A stretch of 18,664 nucleotides of DNA from JAWOJB01 sp046484325 (GTDB taxonomy: Bacteria > Actinomycetota > Acidimicrobiia > Spongiisociales > ZC4RG35), in assembly GCA_046484325.1 (NCBI GenBank), contig JAWOJB010000038.1, positions 1 to 18,664 on the forward strand. Direction: 5' to 3'. Below are positions 8,023 through 15,109 of this stretch, in pieces. Every line of letters starts with the position of its first letter. Position 1 is the first letter of the stretch. Both the position numbers and the translations under genes were made by a program. Below the pieces are notes generated by a model. The model did no database searches and was not told the origin of the DNA. It saw only the letters and a program-made list of their open reading frames with translations.

Positions 8023-8892
8023 TCAGCCGCTGATGGTCGGGATGTCGCCCTCCTGCTGCAGCCACTCCTCGGCGAGGGCGTCCAGCGTCCCCGCCGCCCG
8101 AAGCGATCGGATCGCCTCGTCGACGCAGACCTTCAGCGTGTTGCCCTTGGCGAACAGCAGCCCGAAGTTGTCGGCCTGCTCCTCGGAGACCTCGAAGGCG
8201 CCGACAATCGTCGCCTCGGGGATCTCCACCGCCGTGATGTAGTAGGCGGTGGGCAGGTCGAAGACCAGGCCGTCGATCTGCTGGGCGTCCAGTGCCGACT
8301 TGGCGTCGACGTTGGTGTCGTACACGGCAGCCTGGGTGTCGGGCTGGATGACCTCCTCGATGTAGGCGAGGCTGGTCGTCCCGATCTGGGCTCCGAGCTT
8401 GACGCCCTTGAGATCGGCGATCGAGGTGGCCGTCGCCGCCGGCGAGTCGGCGTAGGCGACCAGGGCCTGGGCCGTCACGTAGTACGCCTCGCTGAAGTCG
8501 ACGACCTCCTGGCGAGCCTCGGTGATCGAGTACTGCTGGAGGTTGAAGTCGAACGCCTTGGGCCCCGGTGCGATCGCCGCGTCGAAGCCGGTACGCACCC
8601 AGACCACCTCGTCGGCGGTGAACCCGAGTTCCCCGGCGATGGCATACGCCACTGCCCCCTCGAATCCCTGCTGATTGGTGGGGTCGTCGTCGATGATCCA
8701 GGGCGGGAAGGCCGGCTCGCCGGTGGCGATGGTGAGCACTCCCGGCTGAACGAGGACCAGGTCCTCCTTGGCGCAGGAGACATCACCTCCATCGCCGTTG
8801 CCGTCGGCGGTTCCGTCGCCGCCGCAGGCGGCCGCCACCATGGCAAGCACGAGCATCAGCGCGGCCAGGCGGAGTCTCGTCGTCGAGTGCAT
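8023..8892 (-). CDS. Amino acid ABC transporter substrate-binding lipoprotein (family 3)
   Basis: This 289-residue lipoprotein captures the substrate outside the membrane. The signal peptide ends in the lipobox VAAAC with lipidated Cys23, followed by an acidic Gly/Asp linker. The mature domain has family 3 features: GVLTIATGEPAFPPW near the start, GFEGAVAYAIAGELGF, and SITEARQEVVDFSEAYYVTAQAL, where the amino acid ligand is held. ATG 8892 is chosen because AGGGAGG lies about seven bases upstream and the signal peptide begins there. ATG 8922 would add ten residues without a binding site. It is the first gene of the operon with the permease and ATPase. The order is consistent with high expression of the binding protein. 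Confidence 0.92.
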   Translation of the reverse strand: MHSTTRLRLAALMLVLAMVAAACGGDGTADGNGDGGDVSCAKEDLVLVQPGVLTIATGEPAFPPWIIDDDPTNQQGFEGAVAYAIAGELGFTADEVVWVRTGFDAAIAPGPKAFDFNLQQYSITEARQEVVDFSEAYYVTAQALVAYADSPAATATSIADLKGVKLGAQIGTTSLAYIEEVIQPDTQAAVYDTNVDAKSALDAQQIDGLVFDLPTAYYITAVEIPEATIVGAFEVSEEQADNFGLLFAKGNTLKVCVDEAIRSLRAAGTLDALAEEWLQQEGDIPTISG

Positions 8893-8920
8893 GATCGAAT
8901 CCTCCCTGAGGGTCCCGATC

Positions 8921-8926
8921 ATCGTA
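8921..8926 (-). promoter_or_regulatory. Candidate -10 of the amino acid ABC operon
   Basis: TACGAT on the minus strand lies about 28 bases before the ATG at 8892. I see no clear -35. It is divergent from the thioesterase promoter about 28 bp away, so the two units share a short regulatory region. Confidence 0.35.
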
Positions 8927-8953
8927 CCGCCGGAGCGAAGGACCCCCGTCCGG

Positions 8954-8959
8954 TAGCCT
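8954..8959 (+). promoter_or_regulatory. Leaderless -10 box of the thioesterase gene
   Basis: TAGCCT is followed by seven bases and GTG at 8967, with no ribosome binding site. The hexamer and spacing are identical to those before 2869. Confidence 0.5.
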
Positions 8960-8966
8960 GCCCGGC

Positions 8967-9365
8967 GTGCCCCACGAGACGACGATCAAGGTCCGGTTCT
9001 CGGACCTTGATCCCTACGACCACGTCAACCACGCCCGTTACCTCTCCTTCTTCGAGGCGGCCCGGATCGAGGCCCTGGACGAAATGGGGTTCGGGATGGG
9101 CCTGATGCGGAGCCAGGGCCTGCAGATCGTGCTCGTGGAGATCGGGGCGCGCTTCGTACGGCCGGCCGGCCTCCACGACCTGCTTAGGATCCGGACGGTG
9201 ATCGGGGAGGGCACCCGAGCCACCAGCCTGTGGCACCAGGAGGCGCGGCTCGGATCCGGCGACCTGGTGGCCTCCCTCGACGTGCGGGCGGTGTTCACCG
9301 ACCTCGAGGGCCGCCCGCGCCGGGCCCCCGACGGCTTCGTCGAGGCGGCCGCCCGGTTCCGCTGA
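8967..9365 (+). CDS. Acyl-CoA thioesterase, 4HBT hotdog fold (YbgC/FadM-like)
   Basis: This small cytoplasmic enzyme of 132 residues has the length of single-domain 4-hydroxybenzoyl-CoA thioesterase-family proteins. The hallmark RFSDLDPYDHVNHARYLSFFEAARIEAL spans about residues 10-37. It includes the Asp (Asp15 by alignment with FadM/YbgC-type sequences) that activates water, and the HVNHARY turn leads into the central helix. Members hydrolyse fatty or aromatic acyl-CoA thioesters. Which one cannot be read here. The gene is probably leaderless from GTG 8967 and divergent from the amino acid transporter. No partner gene follows in the same operon. Confidence 0.9.
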   Translation: MPHETTIKVRFSDLDPYDHVNHARYLSFFEAARIEALDEMGFGMGLMRSQGLQIVLVEIGARFVRPAGLHDLLRIRTVIGEGTRATSLWHQEARLGSGDLVASLDVRAVFTDLEGRPRRAPDGFVEAAARFR

Positions 9366-9371
9366 CCAGCG

Positions 9372-9536
9372 GGTTTGTCCCCCACGCAGTGGGGGAAGGG
9401 GCCCCCGCGGCGAAGCCGCGGGGGAGGGGGGTCGCCTGCCCAGGGGACGTCGCGAGGGTTCGGTCCCCCTACCTCCCGGCTCGCTTTCGCTCGCCGGCAG
9501 GGACCTTCCCCCAGCCTGGCGTCTGGGGGGCAAACC
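9372..9536. repeat. Palindrome-rich MITE-like element
   Basis: A noncoding block begins GGTTTGTCCCCCAC and ends CTGGGGGGCAAACC, so its ends form an imperfect terminal inverted repeat (about 12 of 14 positions). Inside are perfect hairpins CCCCCAC/GTGGGGG (9379-9395, three-base loop) and CCCCCGCGGC/GCCGCGGGGG (9402-9424, loop GAA). Near the right end is CCCCCAG/CTGGGGG (9508-9529), with CCGGC...GCCGG dyads before it. No protein is encoded and no clear target duplication is seen. The structure is that of a small non-autonomous or REP-type repeat. It also probably stops transcription leaving the thioesterase gene. Confidence 0.6.
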
Positions 9537-9541
9537 AGGAC

Positions 9542-9582
9542 TCTCACCCGCTTCTCATCCTCGGCTCAGGGTTCCGTCATCC
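9542..9582 (+). promoter_or_regulatory. Phased CTCA operator array C (four repeats)
   Basis: TCA occurs at 9544, 9555, 9566 and 9577 (CTCAC, CTCAT, CTCAG, GTCAT) at exact 11-bp steps. GACGCT, a possible -10, starts at 9591, and TATCAC at 9614 is an alternative. The leader GTCGAAAGGAG before the start codon resembles the GTCGAAGGAG leader of the gene at 2339, which also has a CTCA array. Confidence 0.65.
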
Positions 9583-9636
9583 GGGCATCCGACGCTGTGC
9601 ATGCAGGCTCGAGTATCACGTCGAAAGGAGCAGAGC

Positions 9637-10092
9637 ATGCGAAAGGCACTCATGGTGCTGGCGGTAGCGGTGTTCGTCCTCGGAGGGGCGGCTATCGCCT
9701 TCGCCCAGACCGAGGCGGATGAGACGCCCCCACTCGGTCGGATCGGGTCGGTGATCCAGGAGGTCCTCGACGCGCTCGTGGCCGACACCTCGAACGGGTT
9801 CACCCAGGAAGACGCCGATCTGGTGGTCGAGGCTCTCACCGAGAAGCGCGAGGAACTGCACGCCGAGCGAGAGGCGCTGCGTGCCCAGATGGAGGAGTTC
9901 TGGGCCGACGGCCGGCTCACCCAGGACGAGATCGACCAGCTCCCTGAAGGCCATCCGTGGAGGCAGCTGCCCGAGGTCCTGGATGACGGGGTCATCACCC
10001 GGGAGGAGCTGCAGTCTCTCCGGCCGTTCGGTCGGGGCCACCGCCACGGCGGCCTCGGGCTCGGCGGCGGCTCCACCGACTCGGATTCCTGA
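9637..10092 (+). CDS. Small exported helical protein with half-EF-hand-like motifs
   Basis: This 151-residue protein has a clear signal peptide (MRKALMVLAVAVFVLGGAAIAFAQ, cleavage after about residue 23). ATG 9637 follows AAAGGAG by six bases. The mature part is acidic and helical: IGSVIQEVLDALVADTSNGFTQEDADLVVEAL, a charged coiled-coil-like stretch EKREELHAEREALRAQMEEF, then ADGRLTQDEIDQL and DDGVITREELQSL. The last two resemble the second half of EF-hand loops (DGxIxxxE) but lack a canonical first half, so calcium binding is only possible. The tail is Gly/His then TDSDS. Similar small exported proteins with TQEDAD-type turns occur in actinobacteria, with function unknown to me. The gene stands alone, under operator array C, convergent with the MprB-like kinase. 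Confidence 0.8.
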   Translation: MRKALMVLAVAVFVLGGAAIAFAQTEADETPPLGRIGSVIQEVLDALVADTSNGFTQEDADLVVEALTEKREELHAEREALRAQMEEFWADGRLTQDEIDQLPEGHPWRQLPEVLDDGVITREELQSLRPFGRGHRHGGLGLGGGSTDSDS

Positions 10093-10140
10093 CCTCCGCA
10101 TCCCAAGGCCCCGTCGCTCGTTCCTCCCGGGCGACGTCAC

Positions 10141-10168
10141 CGGGCCCCCGCCTCCGGGCGGGGGCCCG
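10141..10168. terminator. Bidirectional terminator-like hairpin
   Basis: CGGGCCCCCGCC (10141-10152), loop TCCG, then GGCGGGGGCCCG (10157-10168) make a perfect 12-bp GC stem. It lies between the convergent small exported protein and the kinase gene, placed to end both transcripts. There is no T-tract on either strand. Confidence 0.6.
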
Positions 10169-10184
10169 CCCGCGTCCTGGGCGG

Positions 10185-11540
10185 CTACCCGGGGGCCGCC
10201 GGAAGCACGAACCCGACCACGGCGCCGCCGTCCGGGTGGTTCCTGGCGAACACCGTGCCGCCGTTGGCCTCGATCGACTGCTCGACGATGGCCAGCCCGA
10301 GCCCGGATCCGGGCATCGAACGGGCGGCGGACGACCGGTAGAACCGGTCGAAGATGTGGGGCAGGTCGATCTCGTCGATGCCGGCGCCGTGATCGCGCAC
10401 CGTCACGGTCGTGCCGGCGAGATCAACGTCGATGGGGCTGCCGTCCGGGCTCCACTTGGCGGCATTGTCGAGCAGGTTCCCGAGGGCCCGTTCGAGGTGG
10501 CTGGGACGGACGGTGACGGTGGTGCCCGACCCGTGCTGGTCGATCGGGCGCCCGAGGAGGCGGCGGTATCGCTCGACGATGGGTGAGGCGAGATCACCCA
10601 GCGGAGCCGTGACCGGCTCTTCGGTGGAACGAGCGGTGTCGGTGGCGAGGTCGACCAGTTCCCCGGTGAGACCGGCGAGCTCGACGACCTCGACGAGAGC
10701 GGCGTCGACCAGTTCGGTTCGTGCCTCCACCGGTAGGTCCGGGCGCCTGCGGAGCACCTCGAGGTTCGTGCGGAGCCCGGTGAGCGGAGTGCGCAACTCG
10801 TGGCCGGCGTCCGACACGAGCCTTCGCTGCTCCTCCCGCGACGACCGCAGAGCGGCGATCATCGTGCCGAAGCTCGTGGACAGCCTCCCCACCTCGTCGG
10901 GCCCGCCGGCGGGCACGGTGGCGGACAGGTCCTGGGTGCCTGCGATGTGCTCGGCGGCGACGGTCAGGTCCTCGATCGGCCGGACCGCCCGTCCCGCGAG
11001 CCACCACCCGGCCGCGGCCGCGGCTGCGGCGGCGGCCAGCCCCACGAGCAGGATGCGGCGGGTGAGCCGGGCGACGAGGTTCTCGACCGGGGTGAGGTCT
11101 CTCGCCAGCTGGACGGCCCCGGAGCGCAGCGGGCCGGTCACCATCCGGTAGTCGGCCCCTTCTACGGTCACCGTCCGCACCACCGAGGGGCTCCGGCCGG
11201 CGGCGACGGCGAGATCGACGTCGACCACCGGGAGCACCGGCCCGTCGGTGTACGCAAACACCACCGCTCCGGTCTCGTCGAGCACCTGCACCTCGACGTC
11301 CAGGCCGACCAGCGGTCGGAGGAGGTTGCCCCGGCCACCTCGCCCGGGCCCGCCGGGCAGCCCGCCGGCCAGCTCTCCGAGAGGCGTCCTCCCCAGCGAG
11401 GCGGCCCGCTGGAGGAGCGACCGGTCGACCTCGGCCCGGAGCCCCCGGGCGGTGAGGGCCCCGGCCGCCACCGCCACCACCGCCACCGCCCCGATCGCGA
11501 CCAGCGCCAGGGTGAGCGCCCATCGCCACCGCAGGCTCAT
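10185..11540 (-). CDS. MprB-like sensor histidine kinase
   Basis: This membrane sensor kinase has 451 residues. The first membrane helix is at about residues 8-31 and an extracytoplasmic domain runs to about 160. A very Ala-rich second helix (LLVGLAAAAAAAAAGWWLAG) leads into a HAMP segment. The H box is LVSDAGHELRTPLTGL with His247, the N box ALGNLLDNAAKWSPDG, the G1 box DHGAGI, the F box FDRFYRS, and the G2 box SGLGLAIV. Overall order and the NAAKWSPD box resemble mycobacterial MprB and relatives, which sense envelope stress. The gene begins with an ATGA overlap on the regulator stop. Its operon promoter carries CTCA array D, so the system is probably autoregulated. Confidence 0.92.
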   Translation of the reverse strand: MSLRWRWALTLALVAIGAVAVVAVAAGALTARGLRAEVDRSLLQRAASLGRTPLGELAGGLPGGPGRGGRGNLLRPLVGLDVEVQVLDETGAVVFAYTDGPVLPVVDVDLAVAAGRSPSVVRTVTVEGADYRMVTGPLRSGAVQLARDLTPVENLVARLTRRILLVGLAAAAAAAAAGWWLAGRAVRPIEDLTVAAEHIAGTQDLSATVPAGGPDEVGRLSTSFGTMIAALRSSREEQRRLVSDAGHELRTPLTGLRTNLEVLRRRPDLPVEARTELVDAALVEVVELAGLTGELVDLATDTARSTEEPVTAPLGDLASPIVERYRRLLGRPIDQHGSGTTVTVRPSHLERALGNLLDNAAKWSPDGSPIDVDLAGTTVTVRDHGAGIDEIDLPHIFDRFYRSSAARSMPGSGLGLAIVEQSIEANGGTVFARNHPDGGAVVGFVLPAAPG

Positions 11541-12223
11541 GGCTCCCTCATCACGTAGCCCACGCCGCGGACCGTCTGGATGAGGCGGGCTTCGCCGTTC
11601 GCCTCAGTCTTGCGCCGCAGGTACCCGACGTAGACGTCGATCGGATTGGAGCTCGTCTCGAAGTCGTACCCCCACACCCGCTCGAAGATGAGTTCGCGTG
11701 ACAGCACGATCCCTGCGTTGAACATGAGCAGCTCGAGCAGGTCGAACTCGGTCTTGGTGAGCTCGATCGGACGTCCGGCCCGTGCCACGGTGCGGGCGGC
11801 GGGATCGAGTGTCAGGTCGGCGACCTGGAGGCGATCGATGTGGCCGGTGATGCCGGTCCGCCGCAGGAGCGCCCGCATCCGCGCCAGCAGCTCGTCCAGG
11901 GCGAACGGCTTGACGAGATAGTCGTCGGCTCCGGCGTCGAGCCCGGCCACCCGGTCCGACACCTCGGAGCGGGCCGTCAGCATGAGGATCGGGATCCGGC
12001 TCCCCCTGGCCCGCAGGCGCCGGGTCACCTCGAGCCCGTCGAGGCCCGGCATCATCACGTCCACCACGAGGAGATCGGGTTGCTCGCGATCCACCGACTC
12101 GAGGGCATCTCTCCCGTCCTGGGCGGCGACCACCGAGAACCCCTCGTACCGGAGGGCGCGTTCGAGCGACTCCCGGACCCCCCGGTCGTCCTCCGCCAAC
12201 AGCACGCGCGCCTCACCGGCCAT
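11537..12223 (-). CDS. MprA-like OmpR-family response regulator
   Basis: This DNA-binding response regulator has 228 residues. The receiver domain has Asp12/Asp13 and phosphoacceptor Asp55 in LLVVDVMMPGLDG, then Thr in ILMLTARS and Lys in DDYLVKPFALDELLARM. The winged-helix domain reads PIELTKTEFDLLELLMFNAGIVLSRELIFERVWGYDF and ends with VYVGYLRRKTEANGE...TVRGVGYVMRE, strikingly close to mycobacterial MprA. I chose ATG 12223 because family homology starts there. The frame extends upstream to 12301, but that part is the operator region. The start lacks a ribosome binding site and lies 11 bases after TACGCT, so the leader is very short or absent. It probably binds the 11-bp-phased CTCA arrays, including its own. 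Confidence 0.92.
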   Translation of the reverse strand: MAGEARVLLAEDDRGVRESLERALRYEGFSVVAAQDGRDALESVDREQPDLLVVDVMMPGLDGLEVTRRLRARGSRIPILMLTARSEVSDRVAGLDAGADDYLVKPFALDELLARMRALLRRTGITGHIDRLQVADLTLDPAARTVARAGRPIELTKTEFDLLELLMFNAGIVLSRELIFERVWGYDFETSSNPIDVYVGYLRRKTEANGEARLIQTVRGVGYVMREP

Positions 12224-12234
12224 GATCGACGACG

Positions 12235-12240
12235 AGCGTA
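12235..12240 (-). promoter_or_regulatory. Candidate -10 of the MprAB-like operon
   Basis: TACGCT on the minus strand starts 15 bp after the last CTCA repeat of array D and 11 bases before the ATG at 12223. The repeat array occupies the -35 position, as expected for activation by a bound regulator. Confidence 0.5.
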
Positions 12241-12250
12241 CCGGCGCATC

Positions 12251-12290
12251 CCTGAGGGTCCGGTGAGAGCCTGATGAGAGGGGGATGAAG
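12251..12290 (-). promoter_or_regulatory. Phased CTCA operator array D (four repeats)
   Basis: Read on the minus strand, TCA occurs at 12288, 12277, 12266 and 12255 within TTCAT, CTCAT, CTCAC and CTCAG, at exact 11-bp steps. It lies in the divergent region between the response regulator and tldD, so it could serve both. Its presence at the regulator's own promoter is the main reason to assign all four arrays to that protein. Confidence 0.7.
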
Positions 12291-12320
12291 GCAGCCGGCA
12301 TGGGGGTACTCGGGCCCGCG

Positions 12321-12326
12321 TAGGAT
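12321..12326 (+). promoter_or_regulatory. Leaderless -10 box of tldD
   Basis: TAGGAT is followed by GCGGCG and then GTG at 12333, with no ribosome binding site. Array D lies 33 bp further upstream, a distance compatible with activation from that array. Confidence 0.5.
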
Positions 12327-12332
12327 GCGGCG

Positions 12333-13772
12333 GTGTTCGATGTCGCCCAGGCCGCCGTCGAGGGCGCCCTCGCCGCAGGGGCCGCCTACGCCGACGCCAG
12401 GGTGACCGGCCGCCGGACGCGGGGCATCTCGGTCCACAACGGGGTGGTCCAGGCCGTCGACACGGGCGAGCAGATCGGGGTGGGGGTGCGGGCCCTCGTC
12501 GGCTCGTCGTGGGGATTCTTCGCCACCGATCACCTCGGTCCCGCCCGAGCCCGGGCGGCCGGCGAGCAGGCCACCGCCATCGCCCGCGCCAGCGCCCTGG
12601 TGCCCGGCCCCGACCTCGTCCTCTCCGAGGTGCCCGTCCGTCAGGACTCGTACCGGACCCCGGTGGAGGAACACCCCTTCTCGGTGTCGGTGGCCGAGCA
12701 GGCGGACCTCCTGGTGGAGGCGACCACCCTGATGCTGGAGGAGCCACGAGTTCGGGTGGCCCGGGGCTGGCTCGGCTTCGGCGACCTGGACACCTGGCTG
12801 GTCTCCTCCGACGGTCATCGCATCCATCAGAACCTGGTCTCTTCGGGCGGCGGGATCTCGGCGATGTCGGTGGGGGACGGGGAGACCCAGATCCGCACGT
12901 ATCCGCAGTCGTTCGGGCAGTACGAGTCGGGCGGGTTCGAGACGGTGCGACGCTGGGACTATGCCGGTGCCGCCCCCCGGATCGCCGCCGAGGCTGCCGC
13001 GCTGCTCGAGGCGGCCGAGATGGAGCCGTGTGAGAAGCCGCTCGTGCTCGAGGCATCCCAGCTCGCCCTCCAGATCCACGAGTCGGTGGGCCACGCCACC
13101 GAGCTCGACCGCATCCTCGGATGGGAGGCGGCCTTCGCCGGGACCTCCCACCTCGAGCTGCCCCGCCTGGGCGTGCACCGGTACGGCTCGGACCTCATGA
13201 ACATCACCGCCGACGCCACCCTGCCGGGGGCGCTGGGGACCTTCGGCTACGACGACGAGGGCACCCCTGCCCAGCGGGTCGACATCGTGCGCGACGGTGT
13301 GTGGGTTGGCGTGCTGTCGGGCCGGGACACCGCCGCCATCGCCGGGCTGCCCCCGGGCGGGATGGTGAGAGCCGACGGCTACGACCGGATCCCGATGGTG
13401 CGGATGACCAACGTCGGCCTGCTCCCCGGGTCGTCGTCGCTCGAGGAGATGATCGCGGCCACGGACGACGGTTACTACCTGTCGACCAATCGCTCGTGGT
13501 CGATCGACGACAAGCGGCTCAACTTCCAGTTCGGATGCGAGATCGGCTGGGAGATCAAGGACGGCCGGCTCGGCCGGATGGTCAAGAATCCCACCTACAC
13601 CGGGATCACGCCGCGATTCTGGGCCACCCTCGACATGGTGGGGGGCGAGCCGGAGTGGGTGCTCTGGGGGACGCCCAACTGCGGGAAGGGCCAGCCGCTC
13701 CAGGTCGCCCAGACCGGGCATCCGGCCGCTCCCGCCCGGTTCTCCGGGGTCCGCATGGGGGTGAGGGGATGA
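12333..13772 (+). CDS. tldD: TldD metalloprotease subunit
   Basis: This is the catalytic zinc subunit of the TldD/TldE peptidase, which degrades unfolded peptides and in some hosts matures ribosomally made peptides. It has 479 residues against about 480 for the E. coli protein. The zinc motif is HESVGHATELD, with His249, Glu250 and His254. The C-terminal NCGKGQPLQVAQTG holds the conserved Cys450 expected as third ligand. The fold starts at the N-terminus (DARVTGRRTRGISVHNGVVQAVD), supporting GTG 12333, which appears leaderless. It overlaps tldE by ATGA, so the heterodimer partners are translationally coupled. It is divergent from the MprAB-like operon and may share its operator. Confidence 0.93.
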   Translation: MFDVAQAAVEGALAAGAAYADARVTGRRTRGISVHNGVVQAVDTGEQIGVGVRALVGSSWGFFATDHLGPARARAAGEQATAIARASALVPGPDLVLSEVPVRQDSYRTPVEEHPFSVSVAEQADLLVEATTLMLEEPRVRVARGWLGFGDLDTWLVSSDGHRIHQNLVSSGGGISAMSVGDGETQIRTYPQSFGQYESGGFETVRRWDYAGAAPRIAAEAAALLEAAEMEPCEKPLVLEASQLALQIHESVGHATELDRILGWEAAFAGTSHLELPRLGVHRYGSDLMNITADATLPGALGTFGYDDEGTPAQRVDIVRDGVWVGVLSGRDTAAIAGLPPGGMVRADGYDRIPMVRMTNVGLLPGSSSLEEMIAATDDGYYLSTNRSWSIDDKRLNFQFGCEIGWEIKDGRLGRMVKNPTYTGITPRFWATLDMVGGEPEWVLWGTPNCGKGQPLQVAQTGHPAAPARFSGVRMGVRG

Positions 13773-15109
13773 GCGAGCTCGCCCCGATCGTCGACGAGAT
13801 CCTCGGCGGGGTTCCCGACGGGTTCGAGGCCCAGGTGGTCGCCCGGTCGTCGCACTCTGGTCTCACCCGCTTCGCCAACTCGTTCATCCATCAGAACGTC
13901 GCCGAGGAGACGCTCGACGTCGATCTCACGCTGGCCTCCGCCGACCACCGGGTGGCGACCGCCAAGGCCAAGGTGGCTGCGAGCGGAGACGCCCTCCGCC
14001 GGCTGGTGACCGAGGCCGTCGAGGCGGTTCGGGTCGCCCCGGTGAGTGAGGAGTGGCCGGGCTTCACGCCTCCGGTCCCGACCCCCCCATCCCGTCCTCC
14101 GGCCGCTGCCACGGCGTCGGCGACTCCCGCCGACCGGGCCACCATCGTGCGGGACTTCGTCGACGCAGGCAAAGGGCTCCGTTCTGCGGGGTACTCCCAG
14201 ACCGAAACGACCCGGGTGGTGTATGCGAGCACGACCGGTCACCGGGCAGAAGGGGCGACGTCGGCGGCGGTGCTCGACGGGATCCACCAGACCGACACGT
14301 CGGCCGGTTCGGGCCATGCCGCCTCGCGCGACCTCGCCGATCTCGACGGAGCGGCGGTGGGGGCCGCGGCCGCCGATCGGGCCCGGCGAGCCGAGCGTCC
14401 CTCCGAGGTCGCCCCGGGGGAGTACGAGGTGGTGCTCGGTCCCGAGGCGGTGGCGACGATCGCCATCTTCCTGGCGCTGTACGGGTTCAACGGCAGGCAG
14501 GTGCTGGAGGGGCAGTCGTTCGTGGCGCTCGGGGACCAGCAGTTCGACCCGGCGTTCTCGCTCGTCGACAACGGGACCGACTCCCGGGCGACGAGGTTCG
14601 GGTTCGACACCGAGGGGACCCCGAAGCGGCGCCTCGACCTGGTTCGCGCGGGCATCACCACCGGCATCGCCTACGACCGCCGGCAAGCGGTCAAGGCCGG
14701 GGTCGAGTCCACCGGACATGCTCTCTCGTTCTTCGGGGAGTACTGGGGCCCGATCCCGATCGACCTCTTCGTCCTTCCCGGCGACCGGCCCGTCGAGCAG
14801 GTGATCGCCGGCGTCGAGCGGGGGCTCTACGTGAGCACCTTCAACTACGTGCGGATCCTCGACCCCCGCACCACCGTCGCCACGGGCTTGACGCGGAACG
14901 GGACCTTCCTCGTCGAGGCCGGTGAGCTCACCACCGCGGTGAGAGACCTCCGCTTCACCCAGTCGCTGGTCGGGGCGTTGGGTCCGGGCCGGGTGCTCGA
15001 GGTGGCATCGGATGCCAGGTTCGCCGACTCGGAGTTCGGTCCCACCTTCGTCCACGCCCCCTCGATGCGCCTCGCCGGCTGGCGCTTCACGGGAGGGGCC
15101 GAGGGTTGA
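13769..15109 (+). CDS. tldE: TldE/PmbA subunit of the TldD-TldE protease
   Basis: This 446-residue protein is the non-catalytic partner of TldD, with the usual PmbA length and domain order. The N-terminal domain includes RFANSFIHQNVAEETLDVDLTLA. The C-terminal domain contains YEVVLGPEAVATIAIFLALYGFNG, FDTEGTPKRRLDLVRAGITTGIAYDR and RGLYVSTFNYVRILDPR. It lacks the HExxxH motif, as expected for this subunit, and lines the tunnel that admits extended peptides. Its start overlaps tldD by four bases. A Pro/Ala-rich stretch near residues 100-120 (PVPTPPSRPPAAATASATPA) is probably a flexible insert. Its 3' end overlaps the convergent thiamine ATPase gene by 23 bases, so neither gene has room for a terminator there. 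Confidence 0.92.
   Translation: MSELAPIVDEILGGVPDGFEAQVVARSSHSGLTRFANSFIHQNVAEETLDVDLTLASADHRVATAKAKVAASGDALRRLVTEAVEAVRVAPVSEEWPGFTPPVPTPPSRPPAAATASATPADRATIVRDFVDAGKGLRSAGYSQTETTRVVYASTTGHRAEGATSAAVLDGIHQTDTSAGSGHAASRDLADLDGAAVGAAAADRARRAERPSEVAPGEYEVVLGPEAVATIAIFLALYGFNGRQVLEGQSFVALGDQQFDPAFSLVDNGTDSRATRFGFDTEGTPKRRLDLVRAGITTGIAYDRRQAVKAGVESTGHALSFFGEYWGPIPIDLFVLPGDRPVEQVIAGVERGLYVSTFNYVRILDPRTTVATGLTRNGTFLVEAGELTTAVRDLRFTQSLVGALGPGRVLEVASDARFADSEFGPTFVHAPSMRLAGWRFTGGAEG

Noticed and set aside
6401..8065. Minus-strand open frame of 554 codons suggesting a permease-ATPase fusion
   Set aside because: The permease is encoded in a different frame with proper membrane helices, and the ATPase starts at GTG 7150 overlapping its stop. 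High GC content keeps the shadow frame open.
8900..8918. CCCTGAGGGTCC shared between the amino acid ABC leader and the region before the MprA-like regulator
   Set aside because: Only a single CTCA-like unit is present at 8910 and no second unit lies 11 bp away, so I do not count it as a fifth operator.
13121..15109. Plus-strand open frame of 662 codons ending in TldE
   Set aside because: The first 216 codons are a shadow of tldD in another frame, and tldE starts at ATG 13769 in an ATGA overlap.
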